DNA from: an uncultured Verrucomicrobiota bacterium
Lineage (GTDB): Bacteria > Verrucomicrobiota > Verrucomicrobiia > Chthoniobacterales > SZAS-18
Reading direction: 5' to 3'
Assembly (NCBI GenBank): GCA_937859745.1
Contig: CALMAQ010000359.1
Coordinates: forward strand, 1-43,627
Length of the DNA stretch: 43,627 bases
The position numbers and the translations under genes were made by a program. Position 1 is the stretch's first letter. Every line of letters starts with the position of its first letter. The notes below the pieces were generated by a model, which ran no database searches, was not told the DNA's origin, and saw only the letters and a list, made by a program, of their open reading frames with translations. Shown here piece by piece: positions 1-7,736 of the stretch.

Positions 1-380
1 TCTGCTCGCCTGAACGAACCACCGAGCCAGCGTTTTCACACAACCTCGGAGGTTTGTTGGGACGAACCAACCTCGCCTACGATGGTGTTGTCTTACCCAG
101 CAGGCTGGCCGCCGAGAAGCCCTGCCGCGCCGTTGACAAGGTGCCGCTGACGACCATGCCCAGGTTCAGAGTAAAGACCGCTAAGTCGTACCGCAGAGAC
201 GACAAGCCGAGGCCGTTGCCACTCGACATCCACATCGGCATAATCGACATGGCCGAGGCCGGGGCGCTCGCATGCGCGGTTGCCGTCGAGCCGTCGACCC
301 TCGTGCGCGCGCCGAAGGGGAGGTTGTAGCTGTTGGCTAACGGGGAGTCAGTCCGCCACGAACGCACGCGGTGTTGGCGT
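1..380. other. No recognisable gene at the left edge
   Basis: Open frames exist on both strands here, for example a 91-codon plus-strand frame at 54-329 and a 96-codon minus-strand frame at 77-367. Neither translation shows a recognisable domain, and high-GC DNA produces such frames by chance. I see no RNA gene, repeat or clear promoter. It could be the decayed end of a gene lying to the left of the window. Confidence 0.4.
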
Positions 381-998
381 TTACGCCCGCGCGGCGCGGC
401 GGCGGCGCAGGGTCACGACGGCCAACCCGCCCACGCCCAGGCCCACCAGCGCCCAGGTGGACGGCTCGGGTACGACGCTGGTGACGACCAGCGAGTCGGC
501 GTTGGCTCCGGTGCCCCAGGTGTAGGTGTACGTGCCCGGCGTGAAGCCGAGGGCGGCAAACGTCGTGTTGGGGAACGTCGCGCTGCTCGTCAACGCGCTC
601 CCCGAGGCGTAGCCCACGGGCAGGAGGAGCGAGGGGTTGAACCCTTGGACGCCTACCACGCTGCCGGACCCGGGGGAGGTAATCACACTGCTGCCGCTGG
701 TGCCGAAGGCGGCCGGCCCCATCAAGCCACCGCCGGTGTATTGGACCGAGTTCACCTGCGCGCCGCCGGTGAGCAGGACGGCGAATGGCGAATTGATCTG
801 CGCGACAGTGGCGGGAATACTGCTGCCGAGGGTCAGCGCGGTCGTGTTGAACGAGCCGCTGCCAGCGACGACGACGTTGGTGCCGACCTGCTGGAGGGTG
901 AAGACGAACCGGGCGTGGGCGCGGCCGGGCAGGGCGGCGACGCCCGCGAACAGGGCGGAGGCGAGGAGGAGGGCGTGGAGTTTGGAGCGAAGTTTCAT
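381..998 (-). CDS. PEP-CTERM sorting domain protein
   Basis: A secreted protein of 205 residues. It begins with a Sec signal peptide (MKLRSKLHALLLASALFAG, cleavage probably after the AHA near residue 29). A Gly/Ser/Thr-rich body of low complexity follows, typical of exported beta-structured surface proteins. The C-terminus carries VVPEPSTWALVGLGVGGLAV and then a basic cluster RRRRAARA. This is a canonical PEP-CTERM signal: a VPEP motif, one membrane-spanning segment and an Arg cluster. In known systems an exosortase removes this tail while the protein passes to the envelope or an exopolysaccharide matrix. No exosortase gene is in the window. The body has no assignable catalytic domain, so its role is unknown. 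The family of the sorting tail is certain; the biological role is not. Confidence 0.85.
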   Translation of the reverse strand: MKLRSKLHALLLASALFAGVAALPGRAHARFVFTLQQVGTNVVVAGSGSFNTTALTLGSSIPATVAQINSPFAVLLTGGAQVNSVQYTGGGLMGPAAFGTSGSSVITSPGSGSVVGVQGFNPSLLLPVGYASGSALTSSATFPNTTFAALGFTPGTYTYTWGTGANADSLVVTSVVPEPSTWALVGLGVGGLAVVTLRRRRAARA

Positions 999-1170
999 GG
1001 ATGGATGTGTGTTTTGTGGTTGGACGGTTCACCCGGAGAATAGGGCGGGCCGCGCAAACGCGCCATACTAACTAGTTGTAATGCCCCGGGGATTGCCGCC
1101 GGGGGCGGAGGGCGCGTAGGATGGGCGTTCCATATCGCCCTTTCGCCTGCCGTCCGTCCTGCTGCCGCTG

Positions 1171-1734
1171 GTGTTCCTGCTGCTGAGCGGCGCGCGCACG
1201 GCGGGGGCCGAAGACGTGCCGCTCGGGGAAGGCGAGCTGTTCGTGCGGTACTGGTCGCCCCGGGATTTCCACGGCACCACCCAGACCTTCTCCATCACCC
1301 AGGACCGCCGGGGCGTGATGTACTTCGCCAACCAGGACGCCGTGCAGGAGTACGACGGCTCGACCTGGCGCCGGATTCCCATCGGAAGCGGCGGATACGT
1401 CGCGGGGCTGGCCTACGAGGCCGGTACGGACACGGTGTTCGCCGGCACGCAGGACGATCTGGGTTACCTGAAGACCGAGCCCGGCGGCGCGCACGCGTTT
1501 GTCTCCCTGCGCGACCGGCTGCCCGCCGACGAGATCGAACTGCTGCGCAAACTCTCCCGGCGCGGTGACACCGTCGGCATCCGCCGCCACCTTGACGCCT
1601 GGCGCACGGCAGGCGATCCGGCCCGCACCGGCGAGCTGACGCGCCGGCTGGAAGCCCTCCTGGCCGCCTACGACCTCGACGGCATCGACGCCCTGCTGCT
1701 TTCCATGCAACCCCACGCCGATGCCCGCCACTGA
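1171..1734 (+). pseudogene. Remnant of a propeller-type hybrid sensor histidine kinase (internal deletion)
   Basis: The first part of the translation has a hydrophobic leader (LLPLVFLLLSGARTAGAED) and then a sequence typical of the start of a 'two-component regulator propeller' sensor domain (FSITQDRRGVMYFANQ...VQEYDGSTW). After about residue 115 it jumps straight into a helical stretch (ADEIELLRKLSRRGD...ALLLSMQ) that resembles the extreme C-terminus of hybrid kinases. The rest of the propeller, the membrane segment, the His-kinase core and the receiver domain are missing. An intact member of this family would be about 1000-1300 residues. No ATG start lies in frame; the frame opens after a TAG at 1117-1119 and only GTG/CTG starts are available. 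It overlaps the next gene by 14 bases, as is usual for a kinase/regulator pair. I infer a large in-frame deletion that left a non-functional remnant. Confidence 0.7.
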
Positions 1735-2749
1735 TCCTGCTGTCGGCGTTGCGGTGCGTCCGCAGGTTTTGATCGTGGACGATTCGCCCGGCAACCTCGG
1801 CGTGCTCCAGGGGGTGTTGGAGGAAAAGGGTTTCTACGTGCTGGTGGCCACGAGCGGCGAGCGGGCGTTGGCGGGGTTGGCGGACACGCCGCCCGACCTG
1901 ATCCTGATGGACGTGAACATGCCCGGGCTCAACGGCTACGAGACGTGCCGCCGGCTCAAGGCCGATGCGCGCTGGGGCGACGTACCCGTGCTCTTCCTCA
2001 CCGCGCGGGACGACTCCGTGGACAAGCTGCGCGGCTTCGAGGCCGGCGGCGTGGACTACATCACCAAGCCGCTCGACCCGGAAGAAGTGCTCGCCCGGGT
2101 GCGCGCCCATTTGCAAATCCGCTCGCTGCAAAACGCGCTCGCCGAGAAGAACCGGCTGCTGGAATTCAACATGGCCAAGCGCCTGGAAGCCGAGGCGCAA
2201 CTGCGCCAGTCGCTCGACCGCGCTGTGGTCTTGGTGGATATGAACGGGGAGGTGGTGTTCTGCACCCGGCTGGCGCAACGCTTGTTGGAGCGGTACTTCC
2301 CCGGCCACGCGGACGCGACGACCCTGCCGCCGCCGTTGACCGACTGGCTGGCCGGAGTACCGCAGACGGGGCGCTGGTCGGCCGAAGGGTCGGAGGGCCG
2401 CCTGGAAGTGCGGCGGTTTGCTCCCGACGACGATGCCGGCGCGTACGTCGTGCTGGTGCTGGAGGAGAAGACGGCCGTCGCCGGCTCGCCCGAGCCGCTA
2501 CTGCATCTGGGACTGACGATGAGCGAGGCCGAGGTGCTCTACTGGGCGGCGCACGGCAAGAGCAACCATGAGGTGGCCATCATCCTCGACAAAACGCTCA
2601 ACACGGTCAAAAAACACACCGCCAACCTGATCGAGAAGATGGGCGTCGAGACCCGCCCGATGGCGGCCTTGCAGGCGGCGGAGGTTTTTGAGTTGAGGGT
2701 GATCGATCCCGAGAAGCTGCTCGCCATCCGGGAGAAGTACAAACGGTAA
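1721..2749 (+). CDS. Response regulator, REC-PAS-LuxR (orphaned)
   Basis: A cytoplasmic two-component response regulator of 342 residues. Residues 15-130 form a receiver domain: acidic pair D20/D21, phospho-acceptor D64 in LILMDVNMPG, T94 and K116 in the ITKPLDP motif. A helical linker (about 130-165) leads to a PAS-like segment (about 168-250). The C-terminus is a LuxR/GerE helix-turn-helix (about 265-330; LTMSEAEVLYWAAHGKSN and the recognition region LNTVKKHTANL). Phosphorylation by a partner kinase would normally alter DNA binding. The ATG overlaps the end of the upstream kinase remnant, showing they were one operon. Because that kinase has lost its catalytic core, this regulator is presumably orphaned or served by another kinase. 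All key receiver residues are intact. Confidence 0.88.
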   Translation: MPATDPAVGVAVRPQVLIVDDSPGNLGVLQGVLEEKGFYVLVATSGERALAGLADTPPDLILMDVNMPGLNGYETCRRLKADARWGDVPVLFLTARDDSVDKLRGFEAGGVDYITKPLDPEEVLARVRAHLQIRSLQNALAEKNRLLEFNMAKRLEAEAQLRQSLDRAVVLVDMNGEVVFCTRLAQRLLERYFPGHADATTLPPPLTDWLAGVPQTGRWSAEGSEGRLEVRRFAPDDDAGAYVVLVLEEKTAVAGSPEPLLHLGLTMSEAEVLYWAAHGKSNHEVAIILDKTLNTVKKHTANLIEKMGVETRPMAALQAAEVFELRVIDPEKLLAIREKYKR

Positions 2750-2934
2750 TCGACGTGGGCTCTTGCTGAGCTTACGCGGAGTGTTCCGCGCGGCGCACGG
2801 TGCGTTTTGCAAAAGCCATCCGGCTGGAGAACGACTACGTTAAGCTTGGCGGATAATGATAGATGGCGTTGAACTTCTGGCGTCAAAAAACGGTCCTTTA
2901 TCATTCTGTGGTTAACTGCTTGACATCGGCGCTC

Positions 2935-3421
2935 TCACGGCCCGCTCAAGAGCGCGCTCGCGATCACGTCGAAGAGATGATCGGCACGTGCTGCCAGCGA
3001 GGGTTGGTCGTGGAGCCAGGAGAGCGCCAACCAACGCGAACAGATCGGCACCATCCACGTCGTTGCGCGCCGCGCCCTTCGTTTGGGCGCGCGTGAGCAG
3101 CCGCGCACCGGCCGCTTTCATCGTTACGCACGATGCGTGGAGCGCAGACTCCGGGTCCTCGATGGCAGCGACCATCGACGCGATGACGCCACGGTAACGA
3201 TGGGCAAGTGCGACCAGCTCGCGCAGCCATGACACGAGCATGTCCCCAGGTGAGTTCGAAGTCTCAAGTTCAACTGCCTTGATGGTCAGCCCGTCGAAGT
3301 CTACGCGGAGCAACGCTTCAAGCAACGCCTTCCGGGTCGGGAAGTGACGATACAGCGTGCCCAGCCCGACTCCGGCCCGGCGCGCCACGTCGCGCAACGA
3401 AGCGTCGGCTCCTGACGCTGG
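2935..3421 (-). pseudogene. TetR-family regulator, 5'-truncated and frameshifted
   Basis: On the minus strand the sequence SLRDVARRAGVGLGTLYRHF is an unmistakable TetR helix-turn-helix. It is followed by the C-terminal ligand-domain pattern (ELVALAHRYRGVIASMVAA...). Two defects are visible. The first helix and start codon are missing, because the reading runs into the 5' end of the plus-strand SDR gene at 3426. Near 3017-3020 the frame also breaks: after LFALVGAL the expected WLHDQPSLAARADHLFDV continues only in another frame (one base missing), ending at a TGA at 2935-2937. TetR regulators next to SDR genes usually repress them divergently, so the pair was probably once a regulator and its target. 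It should be inactive now. Confidence 0.8.
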
Positions 3422-3425
3422 AAAG

Positions 3426-4269
3426 ATGAACGACGAAAGCAGAGCAAAGACCTGGCTGATCACCGGCGCATCCTCGGGCCTGGGCCGGGCCATGACCGAA
3501 CAACTTCTGGAACGCGGTGACCGCATCGCAGCCACGGTGCAGCGCGAAGACACGCTGGCCGACCTCCAGCAAAGATATCGGGAGAATCTCAGCGTGACGC
3601 GGCTCGACCTCGCCGACACCGCCAGCGTCCGCGCGTCGGTGGAAGAAGCGTTCGCGCATTGGGAGCGGATTGATGTCGTCGTCAGCAACGCTGCCTACGG
3701 CTTGGTTGGCGCGGCGGAAGAACTCACCGACGCGCAGATCGAACGGCAGATCGCGGTGAACCTAACCGGCACGATCCAGTTCATCCGCGCGGTGCTGCCG
3801 CGCTTGCGTCGGCAGGGCGGAGGGCGGGTTGTGCAGGTGTCGTCCGAAGGCGGACAGGTGGTCTACCCGGCCTTCAGTCTGTATCATGGCCACCAAGTGG
3901 GGCATCGAAGGCTTCGTGGAGAGCGTGGCGAAGGAAGTGGAGCCCTTCGGCATCGACTTCCTCATCGCTGAACCCGGCCCGACGGCGACTAACTTCGGCA
4001 CGGGCATCGACCTGGCTCCGGCGGTCGCCGCCTACGCGGACACCCCCGCCGGGGCGGTGCGGCGGATGGTCGAGGAGCGCACCTTCGAAGCGAAGGGCGA
4101 CGCCGGGCACACGGTCCGCGCCATCATTGCGGCAGCCGACAGCATCAAACCGCCGTTGCGGCTGCCGCTTGGCAGCACCGCTTACGAAAACCTGACGCGG
4201 GAACTCGCCCGCCGGCTGGCCGAGATCGAGGCGCAGCGGGAGGTCGCCTTTTCGGCTGACCGAACCTGA
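3426..4269 (+). pseudogene. Short-chain dehydrogenase/reductase, frameshifted in the active site
   Basis: The reading starts at the ATG at 3426 and shows a classical SDR: cofactor motif TGASSGLGRA near residue 15, the NAA(Y)G pattern, and the catalytic Ser region VVQVSSEGGQ. At the expected YHATKWG (YxxxK catalytic motif) the frame breaks. An extra G near 3887 turns YHATKW into YHGHQVG in the first frame, while ATKWGIEGFVESVAKEVEPF continues in the frame that ends at 4269. Read through the shift, the protein would be about 280 residues, normal for SDRs of the type that act with NAD(P)H on carbonyl compounds. A single-base assembly error would give the same picture; if real, the enzyme loses its catalytic Lys and its substrate domain. 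It sits directly against the beheaded TetR gene. Confidence 0.8.
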
Positions 4270-4283
4270 ACTCGCCACCCACC

Positions 4284-4508
4284 ATGCCAAAACCAATCCT
4301 TCTTATCACGCTGTTCACCGGGGCCTTCTTTGCCGCCGCCGGATTCGTCCGAGCCGACCCACCCAGCAAAATTGTGGGCCGTTGGCGCATGGTCTCGGCG
4401 CAGATCGACCCGGTCGGCAGGAACCTGCCCGCCTACGGCCCCGCGCCAAACAGTCTGCTCGTCTTCACCGCAGATGGGAGAAGTGCTTTCCCAAGCCGAT
4501 CCCGGTAG
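4284..4508 (+). pseudogene. Lipocalin-like exported protein, truncated
   Basis: The first 66 residues have a signal peptide (MPKPILLITLFTGAFFAAAG) and the start of a lipocalin-like fold (IVGRWRMVSAQIDPVGRN...YGPAPNSLLVFTADGR). Intact relatives are about 150-170 residues and continue with an E-V-L-x-x-A-D type segment. Here EVLSQADPGR appears in a neighbouring frame just after TADGR, so there is a small indel. After that the similarity ends against the 3' end of the minus-strand pirin gene. It lies 14 bases after the broken SDR gene and was probably in its operon. I consider it a fragment; a 74-residue secreted peptide is possible but unlikely. Confidence 0.65.
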
Positions 4509-4565
4509 AACTTGCCGCTCGCGGACGGCGCGCCGGGTCAGTTGCATGGAGCTGCCTGCGACCAG

Positions 4566-5267
4566 TCAAGCCGCTTCGACGAGGATGACTTCCGCGTCCG
4601 TCTCGGCAACGAGGTCGAGGGTGGCTTCATCGACGGCGGCGATGCCGTCGCCCGTTGCAACGAGGTGGCCATTGACCCGGATCGAACCTTTGGCCGGAGC
4701 GACGTAGGCGAAACGGTATTCGCCCAGCGCGTGCTCGATGCGGCTGCCCGCGGGTAGGGTCGCGCCATGCACGCGGGCCAGCGCCCGGATCGGCAGCGCG
4801 CCGGTATCTTCTTCCGGCCGGCCGCTGGCGAGCGTCACGAGACGACCTGCCCGGTCGGCCTTGGGAAAGGCGCGCTGATCCCAGCGGGGTTCACCGCCCT
4901 TGAGGCGCGGACGCAGCCAGATCTGGAAGATCTTCAAAGGCTCCGTGCCATCGTTGCGTTCGGCGTGGAAGATGCCGCTGCCCGCACTCATCACCTGCAC
5001 ATCGCCCGCGTGGGTCTGGCCGCGGTTGCCGGTGCTATCCTGATGGCTGACGGTTCCTTGCCGCACGTAGGTCACGATTTCCATGTCCTTGTGGCCGTGG
5101 CGGCCGAAGCCCGTACCGGGCGCCACTTCGTCGTCGTTCCAGACGACCAGCGCGCCTAGGGGGCCGTGCGCGGGGTTGCCCTCGGGCGTGACGGCGACGT
5201 GGTGCCGTGCCTTGAGCCAGCCGAGGTCGGCGCTTTCGAGCGTTTGCCGTGGACGGAGTTGGAACAT
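4566..5267 (-). CDS. Pirin family protein (cupin; quercetin-dioxygenase-like)
   Basis: A cytoplasmic bicupin of 233 residues, the normal length for the short (YhhW-like) bacterial pirins. The N-terminal cupin holds the metal-ligand pattern GFGRHGHKDMEIVTYVRQG, and the second His/Glu set lies around HAERNDGTEPLKIFQIW. The family binds Fe or another divalent metal, and some members cleave flavonols such as quercetin. Others act as redox-dependent regulators, so the substrate here is unknown. Its start lies 12 bases after the stop of the upstream DoxX gene and it reads in the same direction as the DoxX and SDR genes at 5280-6476, making a likely three-gene operon for redox or electrophile stress. 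Confidence 0.88.
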   Translation of the reverse strand: MFQLRPRQTLESADLGWLKARHHVAVTPEGNPAHGPLGALVVWNDDEVAPGTGFGRHGHKDMEIVTYVRQGTVSHQDSTGNRGQTHAGDVQVMSAGSGIFHAERNDGTEPLKIFQIWLRPRLKGGEPRWDQRAFPKADRAGRLVTLASGRPEEDTGALPIRALARVHGATLPAGSRIEHALGEYRFAYVAPAKGSIRVNGHLVATGDGIAAVDEATLDLVAETDAEVILVEAA

Positions 5268-5279
5268 GGCAGCTTTTAG

Positions 5280-5678
5280 TTAGGCGAGGGGTTGTGCGGG
5301 CGGACGCGCGGCGAACACCCCGGCAAAGGCGGCGCGGTGGCGCATGAACACCACCAGCCAGAGCACGGCGGCCACCACTCCCGGCGGCAGCCCGGCGGGA
5401 GCCATCAGCGCATGGAACATCAGGATGTTGACGAGCACGGGGCCGAGCAGCACCAGGGCCAGCGGCACGAAGCGGTTGGCGAGCAGCAGCACCCCGCCCA
5501 CGATCTGGAGCAGAAAGGGCAATACCATGTAATGGGATTTGAGCAGAATCATGAAGTAGTCCAGCGCCAAGCCCGGGGGCGTCGGCGGCTCTGGGATGAT
5601 GTGCAAAAAGCCGTTGAGGCCGAAGACGAAGAACAGCGTACCCAGCAGGTAGCGGCAGATCGTAGAAGCGATTTTCAT
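5280..5678 (-). CDS. DoxX-like small membrane protein
   Basis: An inner-membrane protein of 132 residues with four hydrophobic segments (about residues 7-25, 45-62, 65-87 and 95-115). It starts MKIASTICRYLLGTLFFVFG and has the G-x-x-F-L pattern after helix 1, which fits the DoxX/DoxD-like superfamily. These proteins accompany redox enzymes and have been linked to quinone or thiosulfate metabolism and to oxidative-stress complexes, but this subgroup has no assigned reaction. Its start codon lies 6 bases from the stop of the SDR gene upstream in the operon, and pirin follows downstream, so the three are probably co-transcribed. Confidence 0.8.
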   Translation of the reverse strand: MKIASTICRYLLGTLFFVFGLNGFLHIIPEPPTPPGLALDYFMILLKSHYMVLPFLLQIVGGVLLLANRFVPLALVLLGPVLVNILMFHALMAPAGLPPGVVAAVLWLVVFMRHRAAFAGVFAARPPAQPLA

Positions 5679-5684
5679 CGGTAG

Positions 5685-6476
5685 TTAGATTTGGGTCATG
5701 CCGCCGTCCACGAAGAGTTCGACCGCGTTGACGAAAGAGCTGTCCTCCGAGGCCAGAAACACCACGGCCCGGGCTACCTCATCCGCCGTGCCCGCGCGGC
5801 CCAGGGGGATCGCGGTGACCTGCGCCTCGATGAAGCCCTGCACCTGTTCTTTATTCAGACCGAGGGTGTCATAACCGGGCGTCGGCACCAAGCCGGGGCT
5901 GACGACGTTGACGCGGATGCCACGCCCCTTCAGGTCCAGCGCCCAGCTGCGCGCCAGGTTGCGCACCGCCGCCTTGGTCGAGCTGTAGATGCTGAACGCC
6001 GGGCTGCCCTTGATGCCCGCAGTCGAGGCGTTGAGGATGATCGTCCCTCCCTCGCCCATGAGCGGCAACGCCCCCTGCACGGTGAAGACCACGCCTTTGA
6101 CGTTGGTGTTGTAGATCGAGTCGAAGTGATCTTCCGTGATCTGACCCAGTGGGGCGAGCGCGCCCACCCCGGCGTTGGCGAAAACCACGTCCAAGCAGCC
6201 TTTCTGCTCCTGGATAGCGGCGAAGATGCGGTCCAGGTCCGCGAGCTTGGAACTGTCGCCTTGCAGGGCGGCGGCGTGTTCCGGCCCGATCTCCCTGACC
6301 GCTTCATCGAGGTTCGCTTGGCGGCGACCCGTGATGAAGACGTAAGCGCCCTCGGCGACGAACCGCTTGGCCGTGGCTAGGCCGATGCCGCTGTTACCGC
6401 CGGTGACCAGCGCGATTTTACCGGCGAGCTTGTCGCGGCTGGCAGGAGTGAGAGAAGAAGAGGGCAGGGTGTCCAT
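5685..6476 (-). CDS. SDR family oxidoreductase
   Basis: A classical SDR of 263 residues. It has the Rossmann cofactor motif TGGNSGIG (25-32), NAG near 101-103, the catalytic Ser near 151, and Y164/K168 in YSSTK. GRR (50-52) at the end of strand 2 suggests NADP(H) preference. The C-terminus FVNAVELFVDGGMTQI is standard. It should reduce a carbonyl or oxidise an alcohol; the substrate cannot be read from sequence. It is divergent from the LysR gene at 6573, with a 96-base shared promoter region, which is the usual arrangement for a LysR regulator and its target operon (SDR-DoxX-pirin). Confidence 0.9.
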   Translation of the reverse strand: MDTLPSSSLTPASRDKLAGKIALVTGGNSGIGLATAKRFVAEGAYVFITGRRQANLDEAVREIGPEHAAALQGDSSKLADLDRIFAAIQEQKGCLDVVFANAGVGALAPLGQITEDHFDSIYNTNVKGVVFTVQGALPLMGEGGTIILNASTAGIKGSPAFSIYSSTKAAVRNLARSWALDLKGRGIRVNVVSPGLVPTPGYDTLGLNKEQVQGFIEAQVTAIPLGRAGTADEVARAVVFLASEDSSFVNAVELFVDGGMTQI

Positions 6477-6544
6477 ATGAGGTTGGTCAAGGACGCTGGC
6501 CTGCTTTCTACCCTCCGGCCAATGCCATGTTTTTGGGGTTGCTC

Positions 6545-6558
6545 ATACATTTTGTAAT
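6545..6558. promoter_or_regulatory. Candidate LysR-type operator between divergent genes
   Basis: ATACATTTTGTAAT lies 15 bases before the LysR start codon, in the 96-base gap between the LysR gene and the divergent SDR operon. It has imperfect dyad symmetry and the T-N11-A layout expected of LysR-type binding sites. It is the only AT-rich block in this gap. The regulator-site pairing is inference from position and shape. Confidence 0.45.
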
Positions 6559-6572
6559 CGCTAGGTTGGCGG

Positions 6573-7478
6573 ATGGAACTCCGTCAGTTGCGCTACTTCG
6601 CCGCCGTCGCCGCGCACGGCAGCTTCAACCGGGCGGCTAGAGAGTTGCACCTGACACAGCCCGCCGTCAGCCGACAGGTGCAGAACCTGGAGGAGGAGCT
6701 TGGGACGGCACTCCTGCGGCGCACCAACAACACGATCGCACTCACGGCGGCCGGCGAGCGGTTCTATGAGGAAGCCCGTGACCTGCTCACGCGGGCAGAC
6801 CAGGCCGTCCGGCGGGTGCGTGCCCAGGCGGACAGCGCCACGCTGCGGGTCAGCTACGTGGCGTCTTTCATTGCCGGCGTTCTACCACGCGCGATCCAGC
6901 GTTTTCAGGCAACCTCGCCCCGGGTGCGGCTGGAGTTTTTCGAGTCCACGCCGCAGGAAATCGGCAGGCGGGCCCGCCGCGGCGAGCTTGACGTAGTGAT
7001 ACTGCCGCAAGGTTTGGAAGCCTGTTTGCCGGAGTTTCAGTGGACCGAGTTGCGGCGGTTGTCCCCGGTGCTGGTCATGCCGCGCGATCATCCGCTCGCA
7101 AAGCTGGCGGCGATCGATCCGGCCGCGTTGCGCGAGCGGCCGCTGCACGGCCTGGGGCAAGCCGATTACCCGGAGTACGCGCAGCGTCTGCGCGCCATCC
7201 TCAAACCCTTTGGCGTCAAGCCTCGTCTGGCCTCCCAGAGCGCCGACGGGATCGCCACGCTCTTTGCCACCCTGGAGGCCAGCGAGGGTTTGACGGTGCT
7301 CAACGACAGCATCCTGGACACGCTGCCCGCCGCGCTGGTGGGCCGTCCATTCTCCCCGGCGCTGGCCCCGACAGTGGTGGTTCTGGGGATGCCAGCGGTG
7401 GCACCGAACATCCACGCGGAGACCTTCGCGCGGCTTTTGCACGAAGAAGCGCGGTCAACTCCAACCGCACCCGTTTGA
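6573..7478 (+). CDS. LysR-family transcriptional regulator
   Basis: A 301-residue LysR-type regulator. Residues 1-60 form the winged helix-turn-helix (MELRQLRYFAAVAAHGSFNR, then RELHLTQPAVSRQVQNLEEE). The rest is the periplasmic-binding-protein-like effector domain, from about residue 90 (LRVSYVASFIAGVLPRAIQ). The full length and all parts are present. Such proteins usually autoregulate and activate a divergent gene when a small co-inducer binds. The divergent SDR-DoxX-pirin operon is therefore its most likely target. The inducer is unknown. Confidence 0.9.
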   Translation: MELRQLRYFAAVAAHGSFNRAARELHLTQPAVSRQVQNLEEELGTALLRRTNNTIALTAAGERFYEEARDLLTRADQAVRRVRAQADSATLRVSYVASFIAGVLPRAIQRFQATSPRVRLEFFESTPQEIGRRARRGELDVVILPQGLEACLPEFQWTELRRLSPVLVMPRDHPLAKLAAIDPAALRERPLHGLGQADYPEYAQRLRAILKPFGVKPRLASQSADGIATLFATLEASEGLTVLNDSILDTLPAALVGRPFSPALAPTVVVLGMPAVAPNIHAETFARLLHEEARSTPTAPV

Positions 7479-7487
7479 TGCTACGGC

Positions 7488-7727
7488 ATGACCACAATTC
7501 CCTTCCAGTCGGCGTCGGTCTTCTGCACGCCTCTGACTTCCGGCCCAGTCACCGTCACGCTGAGTAATCCTGGTACGGGGACGATTGTGGTGGACAACGT
7601 CGAACTCGATAGCAACGTCCCCGAACCCACGAGCCTCGTTGCCATGCTGATGGGCGCGGGTGCCGCGACCGTTCTGGCGCTGCGCCGCAGGCGGCTGGTT
7701 GGGTTTCAATCCCTCCTCGCTCGCTGA
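7488..7727 (+). pseudogene. C-terminal remnant of a PEP-CTERM protein
   Basis: The 79-residue frame begins with the end of a beta-rich extracellular domain (VTVTLSNPGTGTIVVDNVEL) and then shows SNVPEPTSLVAMLMGAGAAT and RRRR: a complete PEP-CTERM sorting tail. There is no signal peptide, so the protein could not be exported as it stands. The upstream part of the gene appears to have been lost at a junction next to the LysR gene (stop at 7478). I treat it as a fragment of a formerly larger surface protein. Confidence 0.7.
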
Positions 7728-7736
7728 CCGCCCGCT

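Noticed and set aside
333-1043. Long plus-strand frame opposite the PEP-CTERM gene
   Set aside because: Its translation is Arg/Gly/Ala-rich without any domain and mirrors the minus-strand gene, which has a signal peptide and a sorting tail.
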